In this document: positions 20,101 through 28,035 of the stretch, in pieces | Position numbering within the stretch: position 1 is the first letter of the stretch | How the letters are laid out: every line of letters begins with the position of its first letter | Source: Pseudomonas sp. J452 | GTDB lineage: Bacteria > Pseudomonadota > Gammaproteobacteria > Pseudomonadales > Pseudomonadaceae | Direction: 5' to 3' | DNA length: 64,000 nucleotides | Assembly (NCBI RefSeq): GCF_024666525.1 | Contig: NZ_CP088294.1 | Span: forward strand, 3,038,001 to 3,102,000 | Notes under the pieces: model-generated | Databases searched by the model: none | What the model was told of the DNA's origin: nothing | Seen by the model: the letters and a program-made list of their open reading frames with translations, nothing else | Position numbers and translations under genes: made by a program

Positions 20101-22025
20101 ACGTCACCGTCATCGGCATCGGCGACATGGCCGGCGACGTGTTCGGCAACGGCCTGCTGCTGTCGGACAAGCTGCAGATGGTGGCGGCCTTCAACCATAT
20201 GCACATCTTCATCGACCCCAATCCGGATGCGGCGAAGAGTTTCGTCGAGCGCCAGCGCCTGTTCGACCTGCCGCGCTCCAGCTGGGCCGACTATGACGCC
20301 AAGCTGATCTCCGAAGGTGGCGGGATCTTCCTGCGCAGCGCCAAGAGCATCGCCATCAGCCCGCAGATGCAGGCGCGCTTTGACATCAGCGCCGACAAGC
20401 TGGCGCCCACCGAACTGCTCAATGCGCTGCTCAAGGCACCGGTCGATCTGCTGTGGAACGGCGGCATCGGCACCTACGTGAAATCAAGCAAGGAAAGCCA
20501 CGCCGACGTCGGCGACAAGGCCAACGATGGCCTGCGCGTCAACGGCAACGAGCTGCGCGCCAAGGTGGTGGGCGAGGGCGGCAACCTCGGCATGACCCAG
20601 CTCGGCCGGGTCGAATACGGCCTGAGCGGCGGCGCCAGCAACACCGACTTCATCGATAACGCCGGCGGTGTGGACTGCTCCGACCACGAGGTCAACATCA
20701 AGATCCTGCTCAACGAGATCGTTGGCGCCGGTGACATGACCGGCAAGCAGCGCAACAAGCTGCTGGCCGAAATGACCGATGCGGTAGGCAGCCTGGTGCT
20801 GGGCAACAACTACAAGCAGACCCAGGCCTTGTCCCTGGCCGAGCGTCGCGCCCGCGAACGCCTGCCCGAGTACAAGCGCCTGATGGCCGCGCTGGAAGCG
20901 GCCGGCAAGCTGGACCGTGCCCTGGAGTTCCTGCCCAGCGACGACGAGCTCAACGAGCGCGCCGTGGGCGGCCATGGCCTGACCCGGCCGGAGCTGTCGG
21001 TGCTGATCTCCTACAGCAAGATCGACCTCAAGGAAGCGCTGCTCAAATCCCTGGTGCCGGATGACGACTACCTGGCCCGTGAGATGGAGACCGCCTTCCC
21101 GGCGCAGCTGAGCAAGAAGTTCGCCGAGCCGATGCGCCGCCATCGCCTGAAGCGCGAGATCGTCAGCACGCAGATCGCCAACGATCTGGTCAACCACATG
21201 GGCATCACCTTCGTGCAGCGCCTGAAGGAATCCACCGGCATGAGCGCGGCCAATGTCGCCGGCGCCTATGTCATCGTGCGTGACGTGTTCCGTCTGCCGC
21301 ACTGGTGGAAGCAGATCGAGGCGCTGGACTATCAGGTGCCGGCCGAGCTGCAGTTGCAGTTGATGGACGAGCTGATGCGCCTGGGTCGCCGGGCTACCCG
21401 CTGGTTCCTGCGCAGTCGCCGCAACGAGCTGGATGCCGCCCGCGATGTCGGCCACTTCGGCCCGCGCGTGGCCGAACTGGCCGGGCGTCTGGACGAACTG
21501 CTGGAAGGCCCGGCCCGCGAGCAGTGGCTGGCGCGCTACCAGGGCTTCGTCGAAGCCGGTACACCGGAGGAACTGGCCCGCGTGGTCGCTGGCACCAGTC
21601 ACCTGTACACCCTGCTGCCGATCATCGAAGCAGCGGATGTCACCGGCAAGCCGGCCTCGGAAGTGGCTACCGCCTACTTCGCCGTGGGCGGGGCGCTGGA
21701 GCTGTCCTGGTACCTGCAGCAGATCACCAGTTTGCCGGTGGACAACAACTGGCAGGCCCTGGCCCGCGAGGCGTTCCGCGACGACCTGGACTGGCAGCAG
21801 CGCGCTATCACCATCGCGGTGCTGCAGATGGCCGACGGTCCGGTGGATGTGGAGGAGCGCGTGGTGTTCTGGCTGGAGCAGCATAAGGCACTGGTGCAAC
21901 GCTGGCTGGTGATGCTCGCAGAGCTGCGTGCAGCGACCACGACGGACTACGCCATGTATGCGGTGGCCAACCGCGAGTTGATGGATCTGGCGCGTAGCGA
22001 TCAACAGGCGGTCAGCATTGCCTGA
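17163..22025 (+). CDS. gdhB: NAD-specific glutamate dehydrogenase, large (GDH180) type
   Basis: A 1620-residue enzyme, the length of the P. aeruginosa NAD-dependent catabolic glutamate dehydrogenase. The N-terminal half holds ACT-like regulatory segments. The catalytic core begins near residue 800 with RFGDVARGGLRWSDREEDFR and VKNAVIVPMGAKGGFIP, followed by the dinucleotide region with VVGEGGNLGMTQLGRVEY near residue 1135. It oxidises L-glutamate to 2-oxoglutarate and ammonia, important when growing on arginine or glutamate. GCGGAG upstream of ATG 17163 may be the ribosome site. The gene stands alone, flanked by non-coding DNA. Confidence 0.96.
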   Translation: MAFFTAASKADFQHQLQAALAQHVSDQALPQVALFAEQFFGIVALDELTQRRLGDLAGCTLSSWRLLERFDAAKPLVRVYNPDYEKHGWQSTHTAVEVLHVDLPFLVDSVRMELNRRGYSIHTLQNSVFSVRREKNGGLQEILAKGSSGKGVQQEALMYLEIDRCANVGELRTLEKALQEVLEEVRLAVADFQPMKARAEELLAWLDKAKLKVDGAELAEIKVFLGWLLDNHFTFLGYEEFTVAEEKDGGHLVYDEKSLLGLSRGLRKGLKKDELHIEKEAVEFLREPRLLSFAKAATPSRVHRPAYPDFVSIRELDAKGKVIKECRFMGLYTSSVYAESVSRIPYIRRKVAEISARSGFDRKAHLGKELEQVLEVLPRDDLFQTPVDELFNTAIAIVQIQERNKLRLFIRRDPYGRFAYCLAYVPRDVYSTETRVKIQQILMERLGASDCEFWTYFSESVLARVQFILKVDPKNRVQIDPVRLEKEVIQACRSWKDDYASLVVESFGEAQGTQVLADFPKGFPAGYCERFAPHSAVVDMQHLLSLSAERPLVMSFYQPLAQGEQELHCKLYHADTPLPLSDVLPILENLGLRVLGEFPYKLRRADGREFWIHDFAFTSAEGTAVDIQQLNDTLQDAFVQIVGGAAENDGFNRLVLTASMPWRDVALLRAYARYLKQIRLGFDLSYIAATLVNHADIAKELVRLFKTRFYLARKLVGEDLEDKQQKLEQAILAALDNVAVLNEDRILRRYLDLIKATLRTNFYQPDADGQAKHYFSFKLSPRLIPDIPRPVPKFEIFVYCPRVEGVHLRFGDVARGGLRWSDREEDFRTEVLGLVKAQQVKNAVIVPMGAKGGFIPRKMPVGANRDEVLAEGIACYRIFISGLLDITDNLKDGAVVPPQNVVRHDNDDPYLVVAADKGTATFSDIANGIALDYGFWLGDAFASGGSAGYDHKGMGITAKGGWVSVQRHFRERGIDVQKDNVTVIGIGDMAGDVFGNGLLLSDKLQMVAAFNHMHIFIDPNPDAAKSFVERQRLFDLPRSSWADYDAKLISEGGGIFLRSAKSIAISPQMQARFDISADKLAPTELLNALLKAPVDLLWNGGIGTYVKSSKESHADVGDKANDGLRVNGNELRAKVVGEGGNLGMTQLGRVEYGLSGGASNTDFIDNAGGVDCSDHEVNIKILLNEIVGAGDMTGKQRNKLLAEMTDAVGSLVLGNNYKQTQALSLAERRARERLPEYKRLMAALEAAGKLDRALEFLPSDDELNERAVGGHGLTRPELSVLISYSKIDLKEALLKSLVPDDDYLAREMETAFPAQLSKKFAEPMRRHRLKREIVSTQIANDLVNHMGITFVQRLKESTGMSAANVAGAYVIVRDVFRLPHWWKQIEALDYQVPAELQLQLMDELMRLGRRATRWFLRSRRNELDAARDVGHFGPRVAELAGRLDELLEGPAREQWLARYQGFVEAGTPEELARVVAGTSHLYTLLPIIEAADVTGKPASEVATAYFAVGGALELSWYLQQITSLPVDNNWQALAREAFRDDLDWQQRAITIAVLQMADGPVDVEERVVFWLEQHKALVQRWLVMLAELRAATTTDYAMYAVANRELMDLARSDQQAVSIA

Positions 22026-22164
22026 TGCTGCAGGTTTGTCCGTGCCGGCACTGGTCGGTCACGGGCGACTCGGTTAGCCTCCGTAAAAAAGTTCGCAGAA
22101 TTGCCGCAAGGTTCCGTGCTCCGGCACGGGCCTTGCCTATTCCAGCGGACATCGGAGAGAAGTC

Positions 22165-22902
22165 ATGACCGACATTCTAATTCTAACGCACGTCGATTAT
22201 TGTTCTCCGGGCCACCTGGCAGCAGTGCTGGAGGCCCATCAGCTCGACTACACCGTGTTGCGCTGCGACCTCGGTGAACTCGATGGCTACGACCTTGACC
22301 GCCCGCATGCCGTGGCGGTGATGGGCGGGCCGATGAGCGTCAACGACGATCTGCCCTGGATCGGGGCAGAAGTTGCCGCTTTGCAGCACATCATCCAACG
22401 CGATATTCCCTTGATCGGCCACTGCCTGGGTGGGCAGATGATTGCCCGTGCCCTCGGCGCGCCGGTGCATCGCATGCCCTATACCGAAGTCGGCTGGCAG
22501 CCGCTGGTGCGCCGCGACAAGGCCAAGCCCAATCCCTGGCTAACCCATCTGCCGGCGGAGTTTCCGGTCTATCAGTGGCACAGCGACACCTTCGAATTGC
22601 CGGCCGGTGCCGAGTGGCTGCTGTCCAGCCCCTGGTGCCCGAACCAGGCCTTCGCCTGGGGCGACAAGGTGCTGGCCCTGCAGGGCCACCCGGAAATGAC
22701 CGAGGCGCTGGTCACCGACTGGTTGCGCGACTGGGCGCACCTGCTCGACGAAACCCAGGCCAGCCAGCAGGGTCTGCGGCAGATGCTGGTCGACCTGCCG
22801 GCGCGGGTGGCGGCGCTCAATCGGGTGGCTGAAGGCTTTTATCGCCACTGGCTGCAACTGGCCTTTGGCGACTTGCGCCTGCCGGCGTGCCCGGCGGCCT
22901 GA
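22165..22902 (+). CDS. Class I glutamine amidotransferase-like protein
   Basis: A 245-residue GATase1-fold protein. The nucleophile elbow GHCLGGQMIARALG carries the catalytic Cys near residue 94, and QGHPEMTE near residue 173 supplies His and Glu. GMP-synthase-like stand-alone amidotransferases of this type (YfeJ/GuaA-like) occur widely; the acceptor substrate is unknown. The ATG at 22165 is preceded by CGGAGAG. It is convergent with the SPFH gene, and the second family A miniature element lies between them. Confidence 0.85.
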   Translation: MTDILILTHVDYCSPGHLAAVLEAHQLDYTVLRCDLGELDGYDLDRPHAVAVMGGPMSVNDDLPWIGAEVAALQHIIQRDIPLIGHCLGGQMIARALGAPVHRMPYTEVGWQPLVRRDKAKPNPWLTHLPAEFPVYQWHSDTFELPAGAEWLLSSPWCPNQAFAWGDKVLALQGHPEMTEALVTDWLRDWAHLLDETQASQQGLRQMLVDLPARVAALNRVAEGFYRHWLQLAFGDLRLPACPAA

Positions 22903-22928
22903 GGCTCCCAGCTGAAACAGAACGCCCT

Positions 22929-22940
22929 GCTCAGTGCGGG
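22929..22940 (+). repeat. 12-bp target duplication of family A copy 2 (left)
   Basis: GCTCAGTGCGGG is repeated exactly at 23195-23206, on the other side of the element. Confidence 0.9.
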
Positions 22941-23194
22941 TAATACCGTTCACTTAAGCGCTTTGCTCCCCTCTCCCGTTCACGGGAGAGGGGCCGGGGG
23001 AGAGGGTTGGGCAGGCCACTTGTAGTGGTCAAGTGCGCCCCTCTCCCTAACCCTCTCCCACAAGTGGGAGAGGGGACTGTCCGTGTTGCCAGAAAGTCAT
23101 TATCCCGTTGCCTGGCCACTGCATTTGCCGCAAGAAAAAAACGCCGCTTTCCATGAGGAGGAAGGCGGCGTTTTCCTTAAGTGCACAGCATTAC
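22941..23194 (-). mobile_element. IS4-like miniature element (family A, copy 2)
   Basis: A 254-bp non-coding element with ends TAATACCGTTCACTTAAG and CTTAAGTGCACAGCATTAC, inverted relative to the copy at 153-402 and clearly homologous along its length. It is flanked by a perfect 12-bp duplication, GCTCAGTGCGGG. It contains the same CTCTCCC/GGGAGAG palindromes and, near its right end, an AACGCCGC/GCGGCGTT hairpin (23140-23172) with a T-rich tail. It lies between the convergent amidotransferase and SPFH genes, where it could serve both as terminator. Confidence 0.9.
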
Positions 23195-23229
23195 GCTCAG
23201 TGCGGGGCGTTTTCAGTTCTGCCTGAAGC

Positions 23230-24582
23230 TTATTCCTTGACCTTCATGTCCAGCGACAGGTCGCGGGCGGCCTTGGTGGCGAGGATGCCCATCAGTTGGC
23301 CGATCTCGTCCTGGCGGCTGGCGCTGGCTCCCGTGCCCGAGCCACCCATCATCACACCGGGTACCGGCGCCTGGGCGGCGGCTTCGGCCCAGACCTTGTT
23401 GATCGAGATCAGCGCCTCCAGTTTCGGCTGCAGGGCGCCGTCCGCCTCGATCACTGCTTTGCGTGCATAGGCCTCGGCGTCGGCGGTGATTTTGGTGGCG
23501 TCGGCGGTGATTGCTGCCTTGTCGCGCAGCAACTCGGCGGTCTGCTTCTCGATCTCGGCGCGGCCTTTTTCGCGCTCGGCGTTGATCCGCGCCAGTTGCT
23601 TCTCGGTCTCGGCCTGGGTGGTGCGCTCGATCTGGTCGCGCAGGGTTTCCTGACGGCGGGCTTCCACTTCCTTCTCACCGCGGGCGGTGACCAGCAGCTT
23701 CTCTTCCTCTTCCTTCAGGCGGTTCTGCCGGGCCACGGCCAGCTCGGCCAGGGCCTGCTGGACCTTGACCATGCGCTGCTTGTACTGCGGGTTGGGGTCG
23801 ACGTTGGTGATGCGCGCCTCGACCACTTCCACCCCGTATTTACGGAATTGCTGCTGCTTGCGTACCGGGATGCCCTTGTTGTCCATGACCTTCTCGGTGA
23901 CGAACTGGCTGGCATTGTTGTCGCCGAAGCTGCCCTGTTCGGTGCCGGCCTGGAGAATCGCCGTCTGGCTCGGCTGGTGGCCGCGCGGGCCACGCACTTC
24001 CTTGCGCTTGATCAGGTACAGGCCGTCGTTCAGCTGGTTCTCGAACTCGGCGGCGAACTCGCTGCGCGCGCCGGCGTAGAAATCGTCGGCGCTCATCAGC
24101 GAGGCGGTGGCCTGCAGGGTTTCCTTGATGGCCGGCACCAGGGCGGTCTTGATGAAATTTTCCGGGTTGCGGTACTCCTGGGCGATCTTCAGGAACTGCT
24201 CGCCAGCCGGCAGGCGAAAGCGCGCCGAAGATTCGACCTGGGCGTCGACGTTGCCGAGAAACACGATGGGGAAGGCTTCGATGGTCGCACCGAGCGAATC
24301 GTTGTCGCTGCTGTCGTCGATGGCCAGGGCCTCGGTGAGCACCGACTGCACGCTGAGGGCCTTCTTCCAGGCGGTGGCACGACCGAACCATTTGGTCGCG
24401 TAGCCGACGTCGTCGACTACCTTCTCTTCGCCGAAGATGGTTCGCACATGGGTGGCGAAACCGGCTTCGTTATAGAAGAACACCCCGTTGAAAGTGACGA
24501 AGCCGATGGCGGCGACCAGTACGGGCATGCCGACATACTTGATGAGGGAGAGTTTCGAGGAGGCTCCGTTGGTGATTTCCAT
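23230..24582 (-). CDS. SPFH/band 7 domain membrane protein
   Basis: A 450-residue protein with one N-terminal transmembrane helix (VGMPVLVAAIGFVTFNGVFFY). An SPFH/band 7 domain follows at about 50-270, ending RKYGVEVVEARITNVDPNP. Then comes a long charged coiled coil (about 275-380) rich in Glu, Lys and Arg, and a Gly/Ser-containing tail. Band 7 proteins form large ring or cage assemblies at membranes and often associate with proteases. No partner (NfeD or protease) gene is adjacent. The target is unknown. Confidence 0.85.
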   Translation of the reverse strand: MEITNGASSKLSLIKYVGMPVLVAAIGFVTFNGVFFYNEAGFATHVRTIFGEEKVVDDVGYATKWFGRATAWKKALSVQSVLTEALAIDDSSDNDSLGATIEAFPIVFLGNVDAQVESSARFRLPAGEQFLKIAQEYRNPENFIKTALVPAIKETLQATASLMSADDFYAGARSEFAAEFENQLNDGLYLIKRKEVRGPRGHQPSQTAILQAGTEQGSFGDNNASQFVTEKVMDNKGIPVRKQQQFRKYGVEVVEARITNVDPNPQYKQRMVKVQQALAELAVARQNRLKEEEEKLLVTARGEKEVEARRQETLRDQIERTTQAETEKQLARINAEREKGRAEIEKQTAELLRDKAAITADATKITADAEAYARKAVIEADGALQPKLEALISINKVWAEAAAQAPVPGVMMGGSGTGASASRQDEIGQLMGILATKAARDLSLDMKVKE

Positions 24583-24695
24583 GATCTGTCCTTGACTGCG
24601 GGAAAAGAACGCGAATGCTGCTGAGCCGGCGCGGGGGCGTCAAGTGGCGGCTGGCCAGTATGTGGCGTGCCTCGCGCAGATTACTTAGATGAGCG

Positions 24696-24767
24696 GGAAG
24701 GGCGTCATGCCGTCGTCGCCGATCCATACCTCGAAGAAGTCACCGAGGATCTACAGGGCTTCGGCCG
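24696..24767 (-). pseudogene. 72-bp duplicated fragment of lpxH
   Basis: This stretch matches 28596-28667 inside lpxH with three mismatches in 72 bases and in the same orientation. On the minus strand it reads [18 protein letters not shown], preceded by an in-frame TAG. It is a dead fragment of the UDP-2,3-diacylglucosamine hydrolase gene. The two copies are direct repeats bracketing the HD-GYP gene. The rest of the 24583-25053 gap contains the palindrome at 24818-24840 and a doubtful small frame. Confidence 0.85.
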
Positions 24768-24817
24768 TTCTGGCGCGGCAGGAGTCCGGCGCATTCCCCG
24801 GAGCCTATTACACTGAG

Positions 24818-24840
24818 CTGAACTGCGCCGTGCAGTTCAG
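24818..24840. promoter_or_regulatory. Perfect 9-bp palindrome upstream of the HD-GYP gene
   Basis: CTGAACTGC (24818-24826) and GCAGTTCAG (24832-24840) are exact inverted repeats with a 5-base loop. No T-run follows, so it looks more like an operator or RNA stem than a terminator. What binds it, if anything, is unknown. Confidence 0.35.
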
Positions 24841-24860
24841 CGAGCGAATGGGGGGTGAAG

Positions 24861-25061
24861 ATGGGCCGGGAGTCTTGTCGAGGTCATTGGCTGAAGAGTA
24901 GCTTGCGCGCGGCTCTGCTGAGTCCGGATCAGGCCGTGGAGCCGGCGCGGCGCTCTGGTTGCGAGCCGTTTTGCCTGGCCGCGATCACAGCGCACCTGGC
25001 TGAGGAGCTGCCGAACAGCTATTACCCTGACGTACTGGCCGGGCGGGACAACCATGCATAA
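24861..25061 (+). CDS. Doubtful small protein upstream of the HD-GYP gene
   Basis: An open frame of about 66 codons starting MGRESCRGHWLKSSLRAALL overlaps the HD-GYP start by 8 bp. It has no recognised domain. Codon use is not clearly different from coding DNA, but it could equally be leftover sequence from the rearrangement that left the lpxH fragment. I would not rely on it. Confidence 0.2.
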   Translation: MGRESCRGHWLKSSLRAALLSPDQAVEPARRSGCEPFCLAAITAHLAEELPNSYYPDVLAGRDNHA

Positions 25062-27912
25062 GTCCGCAGGCGGCATCTCCCTGCAACTGCTGATCGCCCT
25101 GGCGATCACCTTCAGCTCCCTGTTGCTGGGCGGGGCGCTGGCTTGGCAGGGCTACCAAGGGGTCGAGCAGGCCCTGGTGGTGGCCGCCGGCGATACCGCC
25201 CAGCAGTTCGGCAAGACCTTCAATGAGAAGGCCCGGCGGCTGATCGACCCGGTGCGCAGTTCGATCCGTCTGCTCGCCTACGACGCCATCTCTCAGGCCG
25301 ACACCCTGCCGCAACGGCTCGAAAGCCTGCCGCTGCTGGTGGAGTGCCTGACCGCCAACAATGTGCTCAGCAACATCTATGTCGGCTACCCCAATGGTGA
25401 GCTGCTGTCGGTGCTGCGCGACCCGGAGCTGCGCCAGCGTTTCGGTGGCCCCGAGGGGGCAGACTTCCTGGTGATGAGCATGAGCAGGGGCGAGTCCGGT
25501 GCCTTGCTGGGCGAGTGGCGTTTCTACGACAGCGACCTGACCCTGTTGCAGTCCGAGGTCAAGCCCGATTTCCGCTTCGATCCGCGCACCCGGCCCTGGT
25601 TCACCCAGAGCATTGAGCAGGCCAGCACCGTGCTGACCCGCCCCTATGTGTTCTTCGGCACCCGCGAGATCGGCCTGACCCTGGCGCAGCGCAGCATCGA
25701 TGGGGCGGCGGTGATCGGCATGGACGCCTCGGTGAATGCGCTCGCCAGCGAGATGCAGGATATGCGCATGACGGCCGGCACCGAGATCGCGCTGGTGGAT
25801 GGCGAGGGCACGGTGCTGACTTACCCGGACCTGCAGCGGGTGATCGTCGAGGAGGGTGAGGGGCTGCGCCTGTCGCGCATCGAGGAATTGGGCATCCCCA
25901 GTCTGGCCCAGCTGTTCGCCGATCCACCGCAGGGCACCGCGCCGCGGCTGTACCGGGTGGAAGGCCGCGAGTGGTACGGCATGCGCGTGCCGATGTCGAG
26001 CCTCTCCGATCAGCCGCTGCAGGTGCTGATCGCCGTGCCGGCCGATGAGCTGCAGGCTGGCGCGCGCAAGGTGCTGCTGGAGCAACTGCAGTGGGCGCTG
26101 GTACTGATCGCCCTGTTGTTGTTGGTCGGCTGGCTGCTCGGCCATCGCATCGGCCGGCCGCTGCGGCTGTTGGCTGGCCAGGTGCGCGCCCTGGCGAGTT
26201 TTGATTTCAGCCTCGAGGTGGGCGTCGAGTCCAGCGTCAGCGAAGTGCATGATCTCAGTCGCGTGCTGCGGCGCATGTCGGGGGCCATTCGTAACTTCCA
26301 GTCCATCACCCTGACGCTGAGCCGCGAAACGAACCTGGAGAGCATGCTCGGCGGGGTGCTCGGGCAATTGGTCGAGGCCACCGGGGCGAGTGGCGGCGCC
26401 GTCTACCTGCATGACGACGAGAGCGGCGAGTTGCGCCTGGCGGCCGACTGCCATGGTGAGGACTATCCGGAGAGCGTCGCGCTCGAGGCGCACAGTCATG
26501 AGGATCTGGCGGCCGCCGTGGCCCAGGCCCTGGCGATTCGCGGCCACTGTCTGGAGGTCGTGCTCAACGACCGCAGTGACGAACTGCTCGGCATCCTGGT
26601 GCTGCAGCTGGCACCCGAGCATGCACAGGGTGGCGCTGTGCAACAACCCTTCCGCCGCTTCGTCGAGGAGCTGTCCGGCGCCGCCGCGGTGGCCATCGAG
26701 ACACGCCAGCTGATCGAGGCCCAGCAGCGTCTGCTGGACGCCATCATCAAGCTGCTGGCCGATGCCATCGACGCCAAGAGCCCCTATACCGGCGGTCACT
26801 GCGAACGGGTACCGCAGCTGGCGCAGATGCTGCTGGACCAGGTCATCGCCGATCGCGGGCCTTACGCCGACTTCAGCATGAGCGAAGCCGAGCTGTACGA
26901 GTTTCGCATCGCCGCCTGGCTGCACGACTGTGGCAAGGTCACCAGTCCGGAATACGTGGTGGACAAGGCGACCAAGCTGGAGAGCCTGTACAACCGCATC
27001 CACGAGGTGCGCATGCGCTTCGAGGTGCTCTGGCGCGACGCCGAGCTCGACTACTGGCAGGGCCTGGCTGGCGGCAGCGAGCGGGAGGCCCTGCAGTCGA
27101 CCCTGGCGCAGCGCCAGGCCGAGCTGCAAGAGGAGTTCGCCTTCGTCGCGGCAGCCAACGTCGGCGGCGAATTTATGAAGGACGAGGACGTCGAGCGCCT
27201 GCAGCAGATCGGCCAGCGGCGCTGGCTGCGCCATTTCGACAATCGCCTGGGGCTATCGCGCGACGAGGCCGAGCGGTTGGCGGCGGTGCCATTGGCGGCG
27301 CTGCCGGTGGAGGAGGCGCTGCTCGCCGACCGCCCCGAACACCGGGTGCCCTGGGGCGAGCGCAAGCCGCCGGTGACCAAGGACGACCCGCGCAATGTCT
27401 GGGGCTTCGACATGCGCCTGCCGGCCTATGCCTGCAACTACGGCGAACTGTACAACCTGGGCATTCGTCGCGGCACGCTGAACGATGAAGAGCGCTTCAA
27501 GATCAACGACCATATCGTGCAGACCATCATCATGCTCAGCACCTTGCCGCTACCGCGCCAGCTCAAGCGGGTGCCGACCATTGCCGGCAGCCACCACGAG
27601 AAGATGGATGGCAGCGGCTACCCGCGGCGACTGGGCAAGGACGACATGAGCATCGCCGAACGGGTGATGGCCATCGCCGATATCTTCGAGGCGCTGACCG
27701 CCGCCGATCGTCCGTACAAGGCGCCGAAGACCTTGTCCGAGTCGGTGAAGATCCTCGCCTTCATGGCCCGCGACCAGCACATCGATGCGCAGTTGTTCCG
27801 TCTGTTCCTGAGCAGCGGCGTGTACCGCGAATACGGCGAGCAATTTCTTCGCCCGGAACAGCTCGACGAGGTGGATATCCAGCCTTGGCTGCAGATGCTT
27901 GACGCTCTGTGA
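25054..27912 (+). CDS. Membrane sensor with HD-GYP-type phosphodiesterase domain
   Basis: A 952-residue protein: N-terminal transmembrane helix (LLIALAITFSSLLLGGALAW), an extracytoplasmic dCache-like sensor (about 35-340), a second helix (WALVLIALLLLVGWLLG), HAMP (about 365-420), GAF (about 430-560), then an HD-GYP-type domain. Catalytic motifs are HDCGK (His 624, Asp 625) and HHEKMDGSGYP (about 847), followed by AERVMAIADIFEALTAADRPY. The gap between HD and HHE is about 220 residues instead of about 60, so a roughly 150-residue insertion splits the domain. It probably hydrolyses cyclic di-GMP. The ligand is unknown. Confidence 0.88.
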   Translation: MHKSAGGISLQLLIALAITFSSLLLGGALAWQGYQGVEQALVVAAGDTAQQFGKTFNEKARRLIDPVRSSIRLLAYDAISQADTLPQRLESLPLLVECLTANNVLSNIYVGYPNGELLSVLRDPELRQRFGGPEGADFLVMSMSRGESGALLGEWRFYDSDLTLLQSEVKPDFRFDPRTRPWFTQSIEQASTVLTRPYVFFGTREIGLTLAQRSIDGAAVIGMDASVNALASEMQDMRMTAGTEIALVDGEGTVLTYPDLQRVIVEEGEGLRLSRIEELGIPSLAQLFADPPQGTAPRLYRVEGREWYGMRVPMSSLSDQPLQVLIAVPADELQAGARKVLLEQLQWALVLIALLLLVGWLLGHRIGRPLRLLAGQVRALASFDFSLEVGVESSVSEVHDLSRVLRRMSGAIRNFQSITLTLSRETNLESMLGGVLGQLVEATGASGGAVYLHDDESGELRLAADCHGEDYPESVALEAHSHEDLAAAVAQALAIRGHCLEVVLNDRSDELLGILVLQLAPEHAQGGAVQQPFRRFVEELSGAAAVAIETRQLIEAQQRLLDAIIKLLADAIDAKSPYTGGHCERVPQLAQMLLDQVIADRGPYADFSMSEAELYEFRIAAWLHDCGKVTSPEYVVDKATKLESLYNRIHEVRMRFEVLWRDAELDYWQGLAGGSEREALQSTLAQRQAELQEEFAFVAAANVGGEFMKDEDVERLQQIGQRRWLRHFDNRLGLSRDEAERLAAVPLAALPVEEALLADRPEHRVPWGERKPPVTKDDPRNVWGFDMRLPAYACNYGELYNLGIRRGTLNDEERFKINDHIVQTIIMLSTLPLPRQLKRVPTIAGSHHEKMDGSGYPRRLGKDDMSIAERVMAIADIFEALTAADRPYKAPKTLSESVKILAFMARDQHIDAQLFRLFLSSGVYREYGEQFLRPEQLDEVDIQPWLQMLDAL

Positions 27913-27938
27913 CGGCGGCTGGCTCAGTCGAGCAGCCG

Positions 27939-27998
27939 GTAGCCCGGACTTCAGTCCGGGACATGCCGGACGCCCTCCCGGACTGAAGTCCGGGCTAC
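27939..27998. repeat. REP-like palindrome pair
   Basis: The 23-base arm at 27939-27961 (GTAGCCCGGACTTCAGTCC and on) is matched by its reverse complement at 27976-27998. Each arm contains its own GGACT..AGTCC symmetry. It lies between the convergent HD-GYP and lpxH genes and probably limits read-through from both sides. Confidence 0.75.
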
Positions 27999-28035
27999 GT
28001 CACTAGGGCGCTCCCACGGTGTGTCGCCGCAGCTT

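Noticed and set aside
20484..22004. Long antisense frame of about 506 codons over the gdhB 3' half
   Set aside because: Same reason: mirror-frame of a high-GC gene, no ribosome site, no family resemblance.
24985..27234. Antisense frame of about 749 codons over the HD-GYP gene
   Set aside because: The plus-strand protein has ordered sensor and catalytic domains; the reverse translation is repetitive and has no motif.
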